In this document: piece by piece, positions 26,844 through 39,494 of the stretch
Numbering within the stretch: the stretch's first letter is position 1
Layout: each line of letters starts with the position of its first letter
Origin: Paenibacillus tianmuensis
GTDB lineage: Bacteria; Bacillota; Bacilli; Paenibacillales; NBRC-103111
Direction: 5' to 3'
NCBI RefSeq assembly: GCF_900100345.1
Contig: NZ_FMTT01000017.1
Coordinates: forward strand, 1 to 64,000
DNA length: 64,000 nt
Translations under genes and position numbers: made by a program
The notes under the pieces: model-generated
What the model was told of the DNA's origin: nothing
The model's input: the letters and a program-made list of their open reading frames with translations, nothing else
Database searches by the model: none

Positions 26844-27209
26844 ATGAAGAACCAGTTAAAGTCTGTTGTTCGTGTTACGCTGTATTTTTTGTCTGCCTTG
26901 CTGCTGGTGTGGGCCTTCTTACCGGCTTACCGGACCTACGTGTGCGGATTGATGCTCGGTCTGGCGGTCAGCCTGATCAACGCCTGGCTTTTGGCCATGA
27001 AAATTGAATCGGTTTCCCGGAATGCAAACGAGTACATGGGCAAGCGAGTCAATTTAGGAACGGTCTCCAGGATGTGCATGGCGCTAATCGCAGTGATGAT
27101 CGCCGTGAAGCTGCCGCAGTTCAACCTTGTTTTTACCATTATTGGATTATTTTTTGTCCAATTGGTAACACTCCTGATGGGTATATTTTTTAGAAGAAAT
27201 GAATCGTAG
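26844..27209 (+). CDS. atpI: ATP synthase subunit I
   Basis: 121-residue membrane protein of the AtpI (ATP_synt_I) family with four hydrophobic segments (LYFLSALLLVWAFL, YVCGLMLGLAVSLINAW, MCMALIAVMIAV, FTIIGLFFVQLVTLLMGIFF). Subunit I assists assembly of the c ring and is not part of the final enzyme (known for other bacteria). ATG 26844 abuts the atpZ stop (TAAATG), so translation is coupled. atpB follows after 26 bases. Confidence 0.88.
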   Translation: MKNQLKSVVRVTLYFLSALLLVWAFLPAYRTYVCGLMLGLAVSLINAWLLAMKIESVSRNANEYMGKRVNLGTVSRMCMALIAVMIAVKLPQFNLVFTIIGLFFVQLVTLLMGIFFRRNES

Positions 27210-27235
27210 TGCATGGAAAGGAGGGAAATGTAAAA

Positions 27236-28006
27236 ATGCATAAATTTCCGGTATGGCAGCTCGGTGGATTGAACATCGATATCTCCACGTTTCTGGCGAT
27301 TATCGTCACTTGCGTCATCGTGTTTACTCTGGCCAGGTTGTCCGTAAGGAGCCTGTCCGTCACCAATCCTTCCAAGATGCAAAATTTTCTGGAATGGGTT
27401 GTCGAGTTCGTACATGGCATCGTTGCCAGCACCATGCCTTTAAACAGAGTGAAGCCTTATGTTTCGCTAGGTATGACCTTGATTATGTTTATTTTCGTAG
27501 CTAACCTGTTGGGGCTTCCCTTTGGTATCGTTACGACGCATGATCAACCGCTGACGCTGTTCGGGTATACGGTCGTTTCCGAGGAGATGATCAAAAGCGC
27601 CCACGGCGGTCACGGAGTCGAGGTGGCTTGGTGGAAATCGCCGACGGCCGATGTATCGGTCACTTTCGGGTTAGCTGTGATCGTATTTGTGCTGACACAT
27701 TATTTAGGTCTTAAACTCAATACCAAGCATTATTTGAAGCATTACTTCGAACCGTTCTGGTTCTTCTTCCCTCTGAATGTAATCAAGGAAATTTCGAAGC
27801 CTCTGACGCTCGGTCTGCGTTTGTACGCGAACATTTTTGCGGGTGAGGTGCTGATCGCCACGATTCTGATGGCCGGGATCTTCGGAACTCCGCTGCTTGC
27901 AGCATGGCAAGGCTTCAGTCTTTTCGTCGGTGGCATTCAGGCATTCTTGTTCACCATTCTTACCATGGTTTATATCTCGCAAGCTACCGTGCACGAGGAG
28001 CATTAA
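27236..28006 (+). CDS. atpB: ATP synthase Fo subunit a
   Basis: Membrane stator subunit that forms the two proton half-channels against the c ring. 256 residues, five to six helices. The essential Arg is in the KPLTLGLRLYANIFAGEVL helix. AAAGGAGGGAAA (27217-27228) precedes ATG 27236; an in-frame ATG at 27209 lies before the ribosome-binding site and overlaps atpI. An exposed loop around residues 105-140 (SEEMIKSAHGGHGVE) is somewhat longer than in B. subtilis. Confidence 0.95.
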   Translation: MHKFPVWQLGGLNIDISTFLAIIVTCVIVFTLARLSVRSLSVTNPSKMQNFLEWVVEFVHGIVASTMPLNRVKPYVSLGMTLIMFIFVANLLGLPFGIVTTHDQPLTLFGYTVVSEEMIKSAHGGHGVEVAWWKSPTADVSVTFGLAVIVFVLTHYLGLKLNTKHYLKHYFEPFWFFFPLNVIKEISKPLTLGLRLYANIFAGEVLIATILMAGIFGTPLLAAWQGFSLFVGGIQAFLFTILTMVYISQATVHEEH

Positions 28007-28081
28007 TTTGATGCCCACCTTCGTGACACTTCGTGACAGTTTGCGAATTTAAGGAAATCAAACAAAAAAATTAGTTATTAG

Positions 28082-28321
<240 letters not shown>

Positions 28322-28403
28322 TTGAATGAAATTGGTTTGGCGCGGAAGGCAAGAGCCATCCACGCCTTCGTTTTGCCTGAAATGACTGAAAGGAGTGGCA
28401 TAG

Positions 28404-28898
28404 ATGGGTGGTATGGGTTGGCACTGGGAATCTTTTGTATTCGCAATAGTAGCCTTTCTGATCCTGTATTGGCTATTGAATAAATACGCTTTCGGACCTT
28501 TGATGGGAATCATGGAAGCGCGCAAGCGCATGCTTGCTGAGCAAATCGAATCTACGGACAAAAATCGCCGTGAAGCGGAGCAACTGCTTGCCGAACAAAA
28601 GCAAGCGATGCAGGATGTTCGCAAGGAAGCTCACGAGATTATCGAGCAAGCCCGCAAATTAGGCGGCAAACAAGGCGAAGAAATCGTGGAGCAAGCGAAA
28701 TCGGAGGCAGCTCGTTTGAAAAACGAAGCGCTTCAGGATATCGACAGCGAGAAAAACAAAGCGATTGCGGCCGTTCGCGGTCAAGTCAGCGCTTTGTCCG
28801 TCATGATCGCTTCCAAAATTATCGAGAAGCAAGTTGACGAGAAGTCCCAGGAAGAGTTGGTTGAACACTACCTGAAAGAAGTAGGGGGCAACCGATGA
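28404..28898 (+). CDS. atpF: ATP synthase Fo subunit b
   Basis: 164-residue peripheral stalk subunit: an N-terminal membrane helix (SFVFAIVAFLILYWLLN) followed by a long, charged coiled coil (about 35-164) that reaches the delta subunit on F1. AAAGGAG (28389-28395) precedes ATG 28404. The last four bases overlap atpH (ATGA), so the two are coupled. Confidence 0.96.
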   Translation: MGGMGWHWESFVFAIVAFLILYWLLNKYAFGPLMGIMEARKRMLAEQIESTDKNRREAEQLLAEQKQAMQDVRKEAHEIIEQARKLGGKQGEEIVEQAKSEAARLKNEALQDIDSEKNKAIAAVRGQVSALSVMIASKIIEKQVDEKSQEELVEHYLKEVGGNR

Positions 28899-29446
28899 GC
28901 CAGGATCTGATCGCAGCCAAAAGGTACGCCAAGGCATTATTCGATGTTGCTAGGGAGTCCGACCGGGTTGCTCAATTTGAGCAAGAGCTCGGAAAGGTCA
29001 TTGCGGTCTTTAACGAAAATCCGGACCTGTTCAAGCTCATCAAGCATCCGGGCATCGAGGCTGATGTAAAGATCGGGTTGATCAAGCAAATATTCGATGC
29101 GGACGTATCCGAAGTCGTTATTAACACGCTGAAGCTGCTCATCCAGCGCCGCCGGGAAGGATCTCTGGAAGCTTTCGTGACAGCTTACAGCAAAATCGCC
29201 AGCGATGCGCTCGGTCAAGCGAACGCCACGGTGTACTCGCCAGTGGAGCTTAGCGAAACGGAGCTCGGCACGATTGCCGAAACGTTCGGCAAATTAACCG
29301 GCAAACGAATCCGTGTAGAATCGGTTCTCGATAAAAGATTGCTCGGAGGCATTCAAGTCCGCATTGGCGACCGTCTGTATGACGGAAGTTTGGCGGGCAA
29401 GCTGGAGCGTCTGCACAAAACGTTGAATCAATCTCAAGCACTGTAG
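28895..29446 (+). CDS. atpH: ATP synthase F1 subunit delta
   Basis: 183-residue stator subunit that caps the alpha3beta3 head and binds subunit b. The N-terminal helical bundle (AAKRYAKALFDVARES) and the C-terminal motif (LDKRLLGGIQVRIGDRLYDGSLAGKLERL) are typical. Start overlaps atpF; atpA follows after 16 bases. Confidence 0.96.
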   Translation: MSQDLIAAKRYAKALFDVARESDRVAQFEQELGKVIAVFNENPDLFKLIKHPGIEADVKIGLIKQIFDADVSEVVINTLKLLIQRRREGSLEAFVTAYSKIASDALGQANATVYSPVELSETELGTIAETFGKLTGKRIRVESVLDKRLLGGIQVRIGDRLYDGSLAGKLERLHKTLNQSQAL

Positions 29447-29456
29447 ATAGGGGTGA

Positions 29457-30977
<1,521 letters not shown>

Positions 30978-31131
30978 TATATCATTAACCTGGGAATCTG
31001 GTGAAGAAACCCGGTGCTCTACGATAGGCCTGAAACAAGCGTTTCGATGAAGGTTCTTCCTTGCGGAAGCTTCTGGCCGTTCAGGGCCTGCGGAAGCAAG
31101 CGGAGAAGCCTCGAAAGAGAGGTGAACAGGT

Positions 31132-31989
31132 ATGGCAAAAGGGATGCGCGAGATTAAGCGCGCGATCAGATCCAAGCAAAACATGAAACAAATAACCAAA
31201 GCCATGGAAATGGTTTCGGCTTCCAAGCTTAGAAGAGCCCAAATAGCGGCGGAATCCGCCCGTCCTTACGCGGATAAGCTGAAGGAAGTGGTCGGCAGCA
31301 TCGCTGCGGGAACGAAGGGTGTGAAGCACCCGATGCTCGAAACCCGCGAGGTGAAGAAGACCGGTTATTTGGTCATTACGTCCGACCGCGGTCTGGCCGG
31401 CGGTTACAACGCCAACGTGTTGCGGAAGGTGATGGCGGAAATTCGGGAAAAGCACAACTCTCCTGCCGAATATTCGATCTTCGTGATCGGACGCAAAGGC
31501 AGAGACTTTTTCAAGAAGTTGAACGTTCCGCTTCTGGAGGAAGTCACCGGGCTTTCCGATTCGCCAACGTTCGCGGATATTAAGTCGATTGCCGCTGCGG
31601 CGGTAGCTAATTTCGAAAACAGGTCGTACGACCAATTATTTTTGGTCTACAACCAGTTTAAAAATGCGATGACCCAAATCCCGACCATCAAACGCCTTCT
31701 CCCGATGGAGGACGTATCTGTCGAAACAACAGCAGCCTACGAGTATGAGCCGTCTGCCGAAGGCGTATTGGAAGTGCTCCTTCCCAAGTATGCCGAGACG
31801 CTCATATACAGTGCGGTACTGGACGGAAAGGCCAGCGAGTTCGGTGCGAGAATGACGGCGATGAGCAGCGCGACGAAGAACGCGACGAAGATGATCAACG
31901 AATTGACGTTGTCTTACAACCGCGCGCGTCAGGCTTCGATTACCCAGGAAATTTCCGAAATCGTCGCCGGTGCGAACGCTCACGCCTAG
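31132..31989 (+). CDS. atpG: ATP synthase F1 subunit gamma
   Basis: 285-residue central shaft. The N-terminal coiled-coil strand (MREIKRAIRSKQNMKQITKA) and C-terminal strand (ATKNATKMINELTLSYNRARQA) form the rotor axle; the TSDRGLAGGYN motif is conserved. GAGAGGTGA (31118-31126) precedes ATG 31132. The 220 bases after it hold the hairpin repeat array rather than a gene. Confidence 0.97.
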   Translation: MAKGMREIKRAIRSKQNMKQITKAMEMVSASKLRRAQIAAESARPYADKLKEVVGSIAAGTKGVKHPMLETREVKKTGYLVITSDRGLAGGYNANVLRKVMAEIREKHNSPAEYSIFVIGRKGRDFFKKLNVPLLEEVTGLSDSPTFADIKSIAAAAVANFENRSYDQLFLVYNQFKNAMTQIPTIKRLLPMEDVSVETTAAYEYEPSAEGVLEVLLPKYAETLIYSAVLDGKASEFGARMTAMSSATKNATKMINELTLSYNRARQASITQEISEIVAGANAHA

Positions 31990-32010
31990 ATCGAATTAGG
32001 GTATGTTAAT

Positions 32011-33616
<1,606 letters not shown>

Positions 33617-33633
33617 TGCAATAGAACGTTGCT

Positions 33634-33732
33634 GAAGCGCCGATTCCGCAAAAGAATCGGGCTTCGGCGACAAACGGCTTTTTAACGAAAGCCCAGCATA
33701 TGCTTACGAAGTAGTTTGCCCCTAGGCAAACT
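33634..33732 (+). repeat. Two hairpins between atpD and atpC
   Basis: First, GAAGCGCCGATTC (33634-33646) pairs with GAATCGGGCTTC (33654-33665). Second, AGTTTGCC-CCTA-GGCAAACT (33713-33732), preceded by GCTTACGAAG (33702-33711), is a stray copy of the atpG-atpD repeat. Neither is followed by a T run, so they are probably not full terminators. Confidence 0.8.
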
Positions 33733-33750
33733 CTTAGGAGGGGAATCCAA

Positions 33751-34158
33751 GTGAGCACATTCCTGTTGGAAATCGTCACCCCCGAGCGTAAAGTGTACGC
33801 CGAACAGGCGAACATGATTGTCGTAAAGGGCGTTGAAGGGGAGCTTGGAATTCTGCCGAATCACATTCCGCTGGTCACTCCATTACGGATCGCTCCGATT
33901 ACTGTGAAAAAACGCGGGTCGAAAGACGAGGTTATCGCAGTAAACGGCGGTTTTATGGAAGTGCGCAAGGATAAGGTGGTTATACTGGCGGAAAGCGCCG
34001 AGCTACCGGAACAGATCGATGTCGATCGTGCACAGAAAGCGAAAGAACGGGCGCAAGGTCGTTTGTCTCCAGCCAAACAAGACCATGTCGACTTCAAGCG
34101 GGCCGAACTCTCTTTGCAGCGTGCACTGAATCGAATTGACGTCTCTGGGAAAAAATAA
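33751..34158 (+). CDS. atpC: ATP synthase F1 subunit epsilon
   Basis: 135-residue rotor subunit and inhibitor of ATP hydrolysis. The N-terminal beta barrel (FLLEIVTPERKVYAEQ, GELGILPNHIPLVTPL) is followed by the C-terminal two-helix domain (about 90-133). GTG 33751 with TTAGGAGGGG (33734-33743) upstream. Last gene of the operon, closed by a strong terminator. Confidence 0.96.
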   Translation: MSTFLLEIVTPERKVYAEQANMIVVKGVEGELGILPNHIPLVTPLRIAPITVKKRGSKDEVIAVNGGFMEVRKDKVVILAESAELPEQIDVDRAQKAKERAQGRLSPAKQDHVDFKRAELSLQRALNRIDVSGKK

Positions 34159-34168
34159 TAAATGAACC

Positions 34169-34206
34169 AAAAAGACGGAGGAGCGCGGTTCCTTCGTCTT
34201 TTTTTC
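34169..34206 (+). terminator. atp operon terminator
   Basis: AAAAAGACGGAGG pairs with CCTTCGTCTTTTT, followed by a T run (34198-34205). Confidence 0.92.
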
Positions 34207-34287
34207 TAATCTTTCCTTGGCGCCATACGAAAAGTACGGGATTAGGCTTCCCGACTTATGAAGGCATTGTGAAAGTAGATGAAAATG

Positions 34288-34317
34288 TTAGACACCCCAA
34301 AAGGCATTTGTTATAAT
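34288..34317 (+). promoter_or_regulatory. nuo operon promoter
   Basis: TTAGACA region (34288-34294), 17-18 bp, TATAAT (34312-34317), about 85 bases upstream of nuoA. Confidence 0.6.
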
Positions 34318-34401
34318 TGGGAAGGCATAACATTAACAACAGTCCTGCAGAAGTAAGACACAGGCGGGACCCAATATAATAAGGGAGGCGGTTCGTTCGC
34401 G

Positions 34402-34767
34402 ATGTACATGAACAATTACGTGGTCGTAACGATTTTTCTCTTTTTAGCGGTATTGCTTCCAATTGCAGCGCTTACAATCGGTCGCTGGCTCCGTCCCTAC
34501 AAACCGGTGGAGGAAAAGTACACGACTTATGAAAGCGGTAACGAGCCGGTAGGTACGGGCCATGTCCGATTCAACATCCGGTATTACCTCTTTGCGCTGA
34601 TGTTTGTCATCTTCGATGTGGAAACCGTATTTTTGTACCCATGGGCCGTTGCTTATAAGCAATTAGGCTTGTTTGCGCTTGTAGAGATGTGCATATTTAT
34701 AGGCCTGCTGATCGTAGGCTTACTCTACGCTTGGAAGAAGAAGGTGCTGCAATGGACTTCAATTTAG
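34402..34767 (+). CDS. nuoA: NADH-quinone oxidoreductase subunit A
   Basis: 121-residue, three-helix subunit of complex I near the quinone site. Conserved features: YESGNEPVG in the first loop, [18 protein letters not shown] with the buried acidic residue in helix 2, and a basic C-terminus. GGGAGGCGG (34383-34391) precedes ATG 34402; ATG 34408 is an alternative. First gene of an 11-gene operon; overlaps nuoB by 16 bases. Confidence 0.95.
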   Translation: MYMNNYVVVTIFLFLAVLLPIAALTIGRWLRPYKPVEEKYTTYESGNEPVGTGHVRFNIRYYLFALMFVIFDVETVFLYPWAVAYKQLGLFALVEMCIFIGLLIVGLLYAWKKKVLQWTSI

Positions 34768-35270
34768 AGAGCATTACGCCGGAGGAACGGCAGGAGCTGG
34801 ATCGCAACGTGTTCATGACGACGCTGGAGCAGGTGAAGGCGTGGGCCCGCAGCAATTCGCTGTGGCCAATGACTTTCGGACTTGCTTGCTGTGCCATCGA
34901 AATGATGGGTACGGGCGCGTCCCATTATGATTTAGACCGTTTCGGCGTTATTTTTCGGACGTCCCCGCGCCAGTCGGACGTAATGATCGTCGCCGGTACG
35001 GTGACGAAGAAGATGGCCCCGCTATTAAGACGCTTGTACGAGCAGATGCCGGAGCCAAAATGGGTCATTGCCATGGGTTCCTGTGCCACGGCAGGCGGCC
35101 CATATGTGAAATCGTACGCGGTAGTGAAGGGCGTTGACCAAGTCGTTCCGGTCGATGTATATATTCCAGGCTGTCCGCCGAATCCGGCTGCCCTGATCTA
35201 CGGCATCAATAAGCTACAGGAAAAAATCCGCTATGAAGCGAAAACCGGTAAGCAGGTGACCAATCGATGA
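34752..35270 (+). CDS. nuoB: NADH-quinone oxidoreductase subunit B
   Basis: 172-residue subunit carrying the terminal N2 4Fe-4S cluster. The four ligands are visible: tandem Cys in [10 protein letters not shown], Cys in [10 protein letters not shown] and Cys in IPGCPPNP. I place the start at ATG 34752 inside nuoA; ATG 34689 would add about 21 atypical residues. AAGGTGCTGC lies ahead as a weak site, suggesting coupling to nuoA. nuoC overlaps by ATGA. Confidence 0.96.
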   Translation: MDFNLESITPEERQELDRNVFMTTLEQVKAWARSNSLWPMTFGLACCAIEMMGTGASHYDLDRFGVIFRTSPRQSDVMIVAGTVTKKMAPLLRRLYEQMPEPKWVIAMGSCATAGGPYVKSYAVVKGVDQVVPVDVYIPGCPPNPAALIYGINKLQEKIRYEAKTGKQVTNR

Positions 35271-36040
35271 GCGAGGAGCAAAAGCGAGAAAAAGCTGATG
35301 CAGCCGCTGCCGAAGAGCAGAAGCAAGCGAAAGCGGACGCCAGCACAAAGCCGTCAGGCGATCAAGCGGAATCCGCTTCCAGCGAGCAGCCAGCGAATGA
35401 TAGAGTGAAAGCGGGTACAGCCGGCGAGCAGGCAAGCGATACGGCGAAAGCAAGCGTAAGCCAAGCACCCGTTAGGGAAGCGGTCGCCGAGGCGAGAGCC
35501 GCGCGGGCGAACGCGCGCGCCGCGAAAGCGGAAGGGGCGGAGCCCGAGGCGCCGAAGGAGCCGTCGCAGAACCAGCCGCTGCTGGACCGGCTTGTGGCGA
35601 TATTGAAAGATTTTCGCGCGGACGCGGTCGAAGAAGCTTTTATTAATGAAAAAGACGGGCATATTCCCTATGTTATTGTTAAAGCCGAGGCTTGGCCGGG
35701 CGTGGCAGAGCTGCTGCGGACGCATGAGGAGCTGAAGTTGAACTACTTGCGCAATGTGTCCGGGGTCGATATGGAGACCCATATGGAAGTGGCATACCAT
35801 ATCATCTCATTGGAAACTAAGCGCAATTATTGCGTGAAAGTGAAGACGGACCGGGAATCGCCGTCCATTCCTTCCGTGACTCCCGTTTGGCCAACGGCCG
35901 ATTGGAACGAAAGGGAAGTCTATGATTTGTTCGGCATCGATTTTCCGGGACATCCCGACCTGCGCCGGATTATGATGGCTGACGATTGGGTCGGTCACCC
36001 GCTGCGCAAAGATTATGAGCCGCTCGACCCGGAGGTGTGA
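35267..36040 (+). CDS. nuoC: NADH-quinone oxidoreductase subunit C with long N-terminal extension
   Basis: Peripheral-arm subunit. The conserved domain occupies about residues 105-257: [43 protein letters not shown], and a C-terminal HPLRKDYEP. The first ~104 residues are a low-complexity Ala/Glu/Lys/Gln/Ser sequence, probably disordered, that is absent from most NuoC proteins. The DNA here is skewed to GCG/AAG-type codons. Start overlaps nuoB (ATGA). The extension's role is unknown. Confidence 0.94.
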   Translation: MSEEQKREKADAAAAEEQKQAKADASTKPSGDQAESASSEQPANDRVKAGTAGEQASDTAKASVSQAPVREAVAEARAARANARAAKAEGAEPEAPKEPSQNQPLLDRLVAILKDFRADAVEEAFINEKDGHIPYVIVKAEAWPGVAELLRTHEELKLNYLRNVSGVDMETHMEVAYHIISLETKRNYCVKVKTDRESPSIPSVTPVWPTADWNEREVYDLFGIDFPGHPDLRRIMMADDWVGHPLRKDYEPLDPEV

Positions 36041-36046
36041 TGAAGT

Positions 36047-37150
36047 TTGGCCATTAGAACGGAAGAACTGCTGCTGAACGTAGGCCCGCAGCATCCGAGT
36101 ACGCATGGAGTGTTTCGGATCGTCGTCAAGCTCGACGGCGAAATCATCACGGAAGCGATCCCGGTCATGGGATACCTGCACCGGGGAACGGAGAAGCTGG
36201 CCGAAAATTTAACGTATACCCAAATCATCCCCTATACCGACCGGCTGGACTATGTATCGGCAATGACGAACAATTACGTGCTTGTCAATGCTGTGGAGAA
36301 GCTCATGCAGCTGGAAATCCCAGAGCGCGCAGAGTTTTTGCGACTGATCGTGATGGAGCTCCAGCGGGTCGCCAGCCATATGGTATGGTGGGGGACGTAC
36401 TTGCTCGATATTGGGGCGATGAGCCCGTTCTTGTACGCGTTCCGCGACCGGGAGATTATTATCGACCTGTTCAACGAGCTGTGCGGCGCCCGGCTGACGT
36501 ACAACTATATGAGGGTCGGCGGAGTCAAGTGGGATGCGCCGGAAGGCTGGATTCAGAAGGTGCGCGAGTTTGTTCCTTACATGAGGGGCAAGCTGGACCA
36601 ATATAACGAGTTAGTGAGCGGAAACGAAATTTTTCTGGCCCGGATCAAGGGGGTTGGCAAGTACGACGCGGAGGCGGCTATCGCCTACGGGCTGAGCGGC
36701 GCGAATCTGCGCTGTACGGGAGTAAACTGGGACCTGCGGAAGGATCAGCCTTACAGCATTTACAATCGTTTCGATTTCGACGTCCCGGTAAGCACAGGTG
36801 GCGATTGCTACGCCAGATATTTGCTGCGGCTGGAGGAAATCCGCCAATCGCTGCGCATTCTGGAGCAGGCGGTCGAGCAGTTCCCGGCGGAAGGCGAGAT
36901 CATGGGCAAGGTGCCCCGTGTGCTACGTCCCGCCGAAGGGGAGGTGTATGCCGGTATCGAATCGCCACGCGGCGAAATCGGCTGCTATATTGTTTCCAAA
37001 GGAAAAGATAAGCCGTACCGCCTGAAGTTCCGCAGACCGTCATTCGTCAATCTGCAGATCCTGCCGAAGCTGCTGATCGGCGAAACGATGACGAACCTGA
37101 TCACCATTCTCGGAGGCATCGATATCGTTGTCGGGGAGGTGGATAGCTGA
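36047..37150 (+). CDS. nuoD: NADH-quinone oxidoreductase subunit D
   Basis: 367-residue subunit lining the quinone cavity beside NuoB. Markers: NVGPQHPSTHGVFR at the N-terminus, GYLHRGTEKLAE, and RVASHMVWWG. TTG 36047 is the start, with GGAGGTG (36031-36037) upstream. A nearby ATG at 36040 is out of frame. Stop overlaps the nuoH start (TGATG). Confidence 0.96.
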   Translation: MAIRTEELLLNVGPQHPSTHGVFRIVVKLDGEIITEAIPVMGYLHRGTEKLAENLTYTQIIPYTDRLDYVSAMTNNYVLVNAVEKLMQLEIPERAEFLRLIVMELQRVASHMVWWGTYLLDIGAMSPFLYAFRDREIIIDLFNELCGARLTYNYMRVGGVKWDAPEGWIQKVREFVPYMRGKLDQYNELVSGNEIFLARIKGVGKYDAEAAIAYGLSGANLRCTGVNWDLRKDQPYSIYNRFDFDVPVSTGGDCYARYLLRLEEIRQSLRILEQAVEQFPAEGEIMGKVPRVLRPAEGEVYAGIESPRGEIGCYIVSKGKDKPYRLKFRRPSFVNLQILPKLLIGETMTNLITILGGIDIVVGEVDS

Positions 37151-38157
37151 TGCCGGATTTATTGCAAGAGCCGTTAACATGGACGAACACGGCCATTTTC
37201 TTCGCATGGGGCGTCGCGCTGCTTTTGATCGTGCTTGGCTTTGTAACGTATGCAATCTACTTCGAGCGCAAGGTCATCGGCTGGATGCAGATGAGGATCG
37301 GCCCGAACCGCGTCGGCCCGCTCGGACTGCTGCAAACCGTCGCGGACGTACTCAAGCTCTTGATCAAAGAAGACACGATTCCGAAAAAAGCCGAGCGCGA
37401 GCTCTTCATCCTCGCTCCGCTCATCACGTTTATTCCCGCGTTTACGGTCATTGCGGCCATTCCGTTCACAGACCGGCTGATCAGCAGCGACCTGAACGTC
37501 GGAGTGCTATACTATGTCGCGCTTTCCGGGATCTCGACCATCGGCATCGTGCTCGGCGGCTGGGCTTCCAATAACAAATACGCCCTGCTCGGCGGAATGC
37601 GCTCTGCTGCCCAGATGATCAGCTATGAAATTCCGCTGGTCATCTCCATCGTTGGCGTCGTGATGATGTCCGGCAGCATGAACCTTCGTACGATCGTGGA
37701 AGGTCAGGCGGGCGGGTTCTGGCACTGGAATTTTTTGCCGCAAATTATCGGCTTTGCCGTGTTTATCGTGGCTGCCGTTTCGGAGCTGAACCGGACGCCC
37801 TTCGACTTGCCTGAGGCCGAGTCGGAGCTGGTTGCAGGCTACCACGTCGAGTACAGCGGTTTCCGCTTTGCCTTTTTCATGCTTGCCGAATACGTCTACG
37901 TGTTCGCTATCGCCGGCTTGACGACGACCGTGTTTTTGGGAGGATGGCAGGCGCCGCTTCCGTTCCTCGATTTTATCCCGGGGATCATCTGGTTTTTGCT
38001 GAAGTTTGCGTTCATCGTATTCTTCCTGTTCTGGCTGCGCGCAACGATGCCCCGGATTCGGGTGGACCAGTTGATGGGACTCGGCTGGAAGGTGCTGCTG
38101 CCGCTGGCGCTGGTTAATATTTTTGTAACGGCCATCTATATGGCGATTGCGATGTAA
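37150..38157 (+). CDS. nuoH: NADH-quinone oxidoreductase subunit H
   Basis: 335-residue, eight-helix membrane subunit joining the quinone site to the proton channels. Signature segments: YFERKVIGWMQMRIGPNRVG and NRTPFDLPEAESELVAGYH with its acidic residues. ATG 37150 overlaps the nuoD stop by one base. nuoI follows after about 45 bases. Confidence 0.97.
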   Translation: MPDLLQEPLTWTNTAIFFAWGVALLLIVLGFVTYAIYFERKVIGWMQMRIGPNRVGPLGLLQTVADVLKLLIKEDTIPKKAERELFILAPLITFIPAFTVIAAIPFTDRLISSDLNVGVLYYVALSGISTIGIVLGGWASNNKYALLGGMRSAAQMISYEIPLVISIVGVVMMSGSMNLRTIVEGQAGGFWHWNFLPQIIGFAVFIVAAVSELNRTPFDLPEAESELVAGYHVEYSGFRFAFFMLAEYVYVFAIAGLTTTVFLGGWQAPLPFLDFIPGIIWFLLKFAFIVFFLFWLRATMPRIRVDQLMGLGWKVLLPLALVNIFVTAIYMAIAM

Positions 38158-38202
38158 CAAGGACCCGGCAGCCGGATGCCGAGGATGAAAGGGTGATTGA
38201 CT

Positions 38203-38646
38203 ATGAAGGGCATCATGAAGGGACTGGGCGTGACTTTTAAATCCATGACCCAGAAAAAAGTGACCTACGCTTATCCCGACGTTCCGCTTCAAATGCCGGA
38301 CCGGTTCCGGGGCATCCAGCATTTTGACCCCGAGAAGTGCATCGTCTGCAACCAATGCGCGCGCATTTGCCCGACGGAGTGCATCAATCTGGTCGGCAAG
38401 CCGAACCCGGACCCCGAGAAAAAGGGGAAAGTAATCGATACGTACGATATTAACTTTGAAATATGCATTTTGTGCGATCTGTGCACGGAAGTATGTCCGA
38501 CTGAAGCGATCGTGATGACCAACAACTTCGAACTGAGCACGTACAGCCGCGACGATTTGTTCAAAAACCTGCAATGGCTGAACGAGAACAATCACAACGT
38601 GCGCAAGGAGAACAACTCCGCGCTTCCGAAAGGCGGGGCGAAATAA
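38203..38646 (+). CDS. nuoI: NADH-quinone oxidoreductase subunit I (ferredoxin-like)
   Basis: 147-residue protein with two 4Fe-4S motifs: CIVCNQCARICP and CILCDLCTEVCP, the N6a/N6b clusters that pass electrons to NuoB. Without NuoEFG in this operon, these clusters are the likely entry point for an external donor such as ferredoxin (inference). ATG 38203 follows AAGGGTGA (38188-38195). Stop and nuoJ start overlap (TAATG). Confidence 0.96.
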   Translation: MKGIMKGLGVTFKSMTQKKVTYAYPDVPLQMPDRFRGIQHFDPEKCIVCNQCARICPTECINLVGKPNPDPEKKGKVIDTYDINFEICILCDLCTEVCPTEAIVMTNNFELSTYSRDDLFKNLQWLNENNHNVRKENNSALPKGGAK

Positions 38647-39173
38647 TGTTCGGAAATATCGTCGACTTTTTGTCCCGCGGCGAAAATATCGCGTTTTTCA
38701 TCTGTGCGCTGCTTGCCATCGGCGGGGCGATTTTCATGCTCAGCTTCACCAAAGTGGTCCACATGGTCTTGGCCGTGGCACTGACGTTCATCAGCTTGGC
38801 CGGGCTGTATGTCGTCCTCGAAGCGGAATTTGTGGCCGTCGTTCAGATCTTGATCTATGCAGGCGCCATCTCCATTCTGATGATTTTCGGGATCATGATG
38901 ACCAAGCATACGAAGGAAGAGGAAGAAGAGCCGAAGCGGCCTTGGCATAACGGACTGTTGTTTGTCGGGGCGGCAGGACTGTTCGGCATCATCTTCTACG
39001 CGATCCAGCAATCGCAGCTTCCTTCCGGCGAATACCCGTCGATGCAGGACAATACGATGGAGATCGGGAAGCTGCTGTTTACCAGCCATGTGATCCCGTT
39101 CGAGTTGATGTCGGTGCTGCTGACGGTCGCTTTCATCGGTGCGATCATCGTGGCGAAGAGAGAGGAGGACTGA
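38646..39173 (+). CDS. nuoJ: NADH-quinone oxidoreductase subunit J
   Basis: 175-residue, five-helix membrane subunit. The conserved pi-bulge helix LEAEFVAVVQILIYAGAISIL is intact, and the MTKHTKEEEEEPKRP loop is strongly charged. ATG 38646 overlaps the nuoI stop by one base; an in-frame upstream ATG (38574) lies inside nuoI. nuoK follows after 3 bases. Confidence 0.95.
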   Translation: MFGNIVDFLSRGENIAFFICALLAIGGAIFMLSFTKVVHMVLAVALTFISLAGLYVVLEAEFVAVVQILIYAGAISILMIFGIMMTKHTKEEEEEPKRPWHNGLLFVGAAGLFGIIFYAIQQSQLPSGEYPSMQDNTMEIGKLLFTSHVIPFELMSVLLTVAFIGAIIVAKREED

Positions 39174-39176
39174 GGG

Positions 39177-39494
39177 ATGGGAGCTACCGGACTGGCTACG
39201 CCTTACTTGACGCTGGCAGCGATTCTGTTCTGCATCGGATTGTATGGGGCGCTATCGAAAAAGCACGCCGTCATTGTCTTGCTGTCTGTCGAGCTGATGC
39301 TCAACAGCGTCAACCTGAACCTCGTCGCTTTTTCCAAGCTGGGCGTCAACCCCGGGTTAACCGGGCAAATTTTCTCGCTGTTTAACATTACGGTGGCCGC
39401 GGCGGAAGTGGCTGTCGGCATTGCGATACTGATTGCGCTGTACCGCAACAAAGGAACAACGGATGTCAACGAGATGGACTCGATGAAGCGATAG
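39177..39494 (+). CDS. nuoK: NADH-quinone oxidoreductase subunit K
   Basis: 105-residue, three-helix antiporter-like subunit. The essential Glu is in [19 protein letters not shown], and a second lies in [19 protein letters not shown] (39160-39171 region) precedes ATG 39177. A 118-base spacer with two small inverted repeats separates it from nuoL. Confidence 0.96.
   Translation: MGATGLATPYLTLAAILFCIGLYGALSKKHAVIVLLSVELMLNSVNLNLVAFSKLGVNPGLTGQIFSLFNITVAAAEVAVGIAILIALYRNKGTTDVNEMDSMKR

Noticed and set aside
30978-31131. Terminator or small gene between atpA and atpG
   Set aside because: Only imperfect short inverted repeats without a T run and no supported reading frame; treated as an untranslated spacer.
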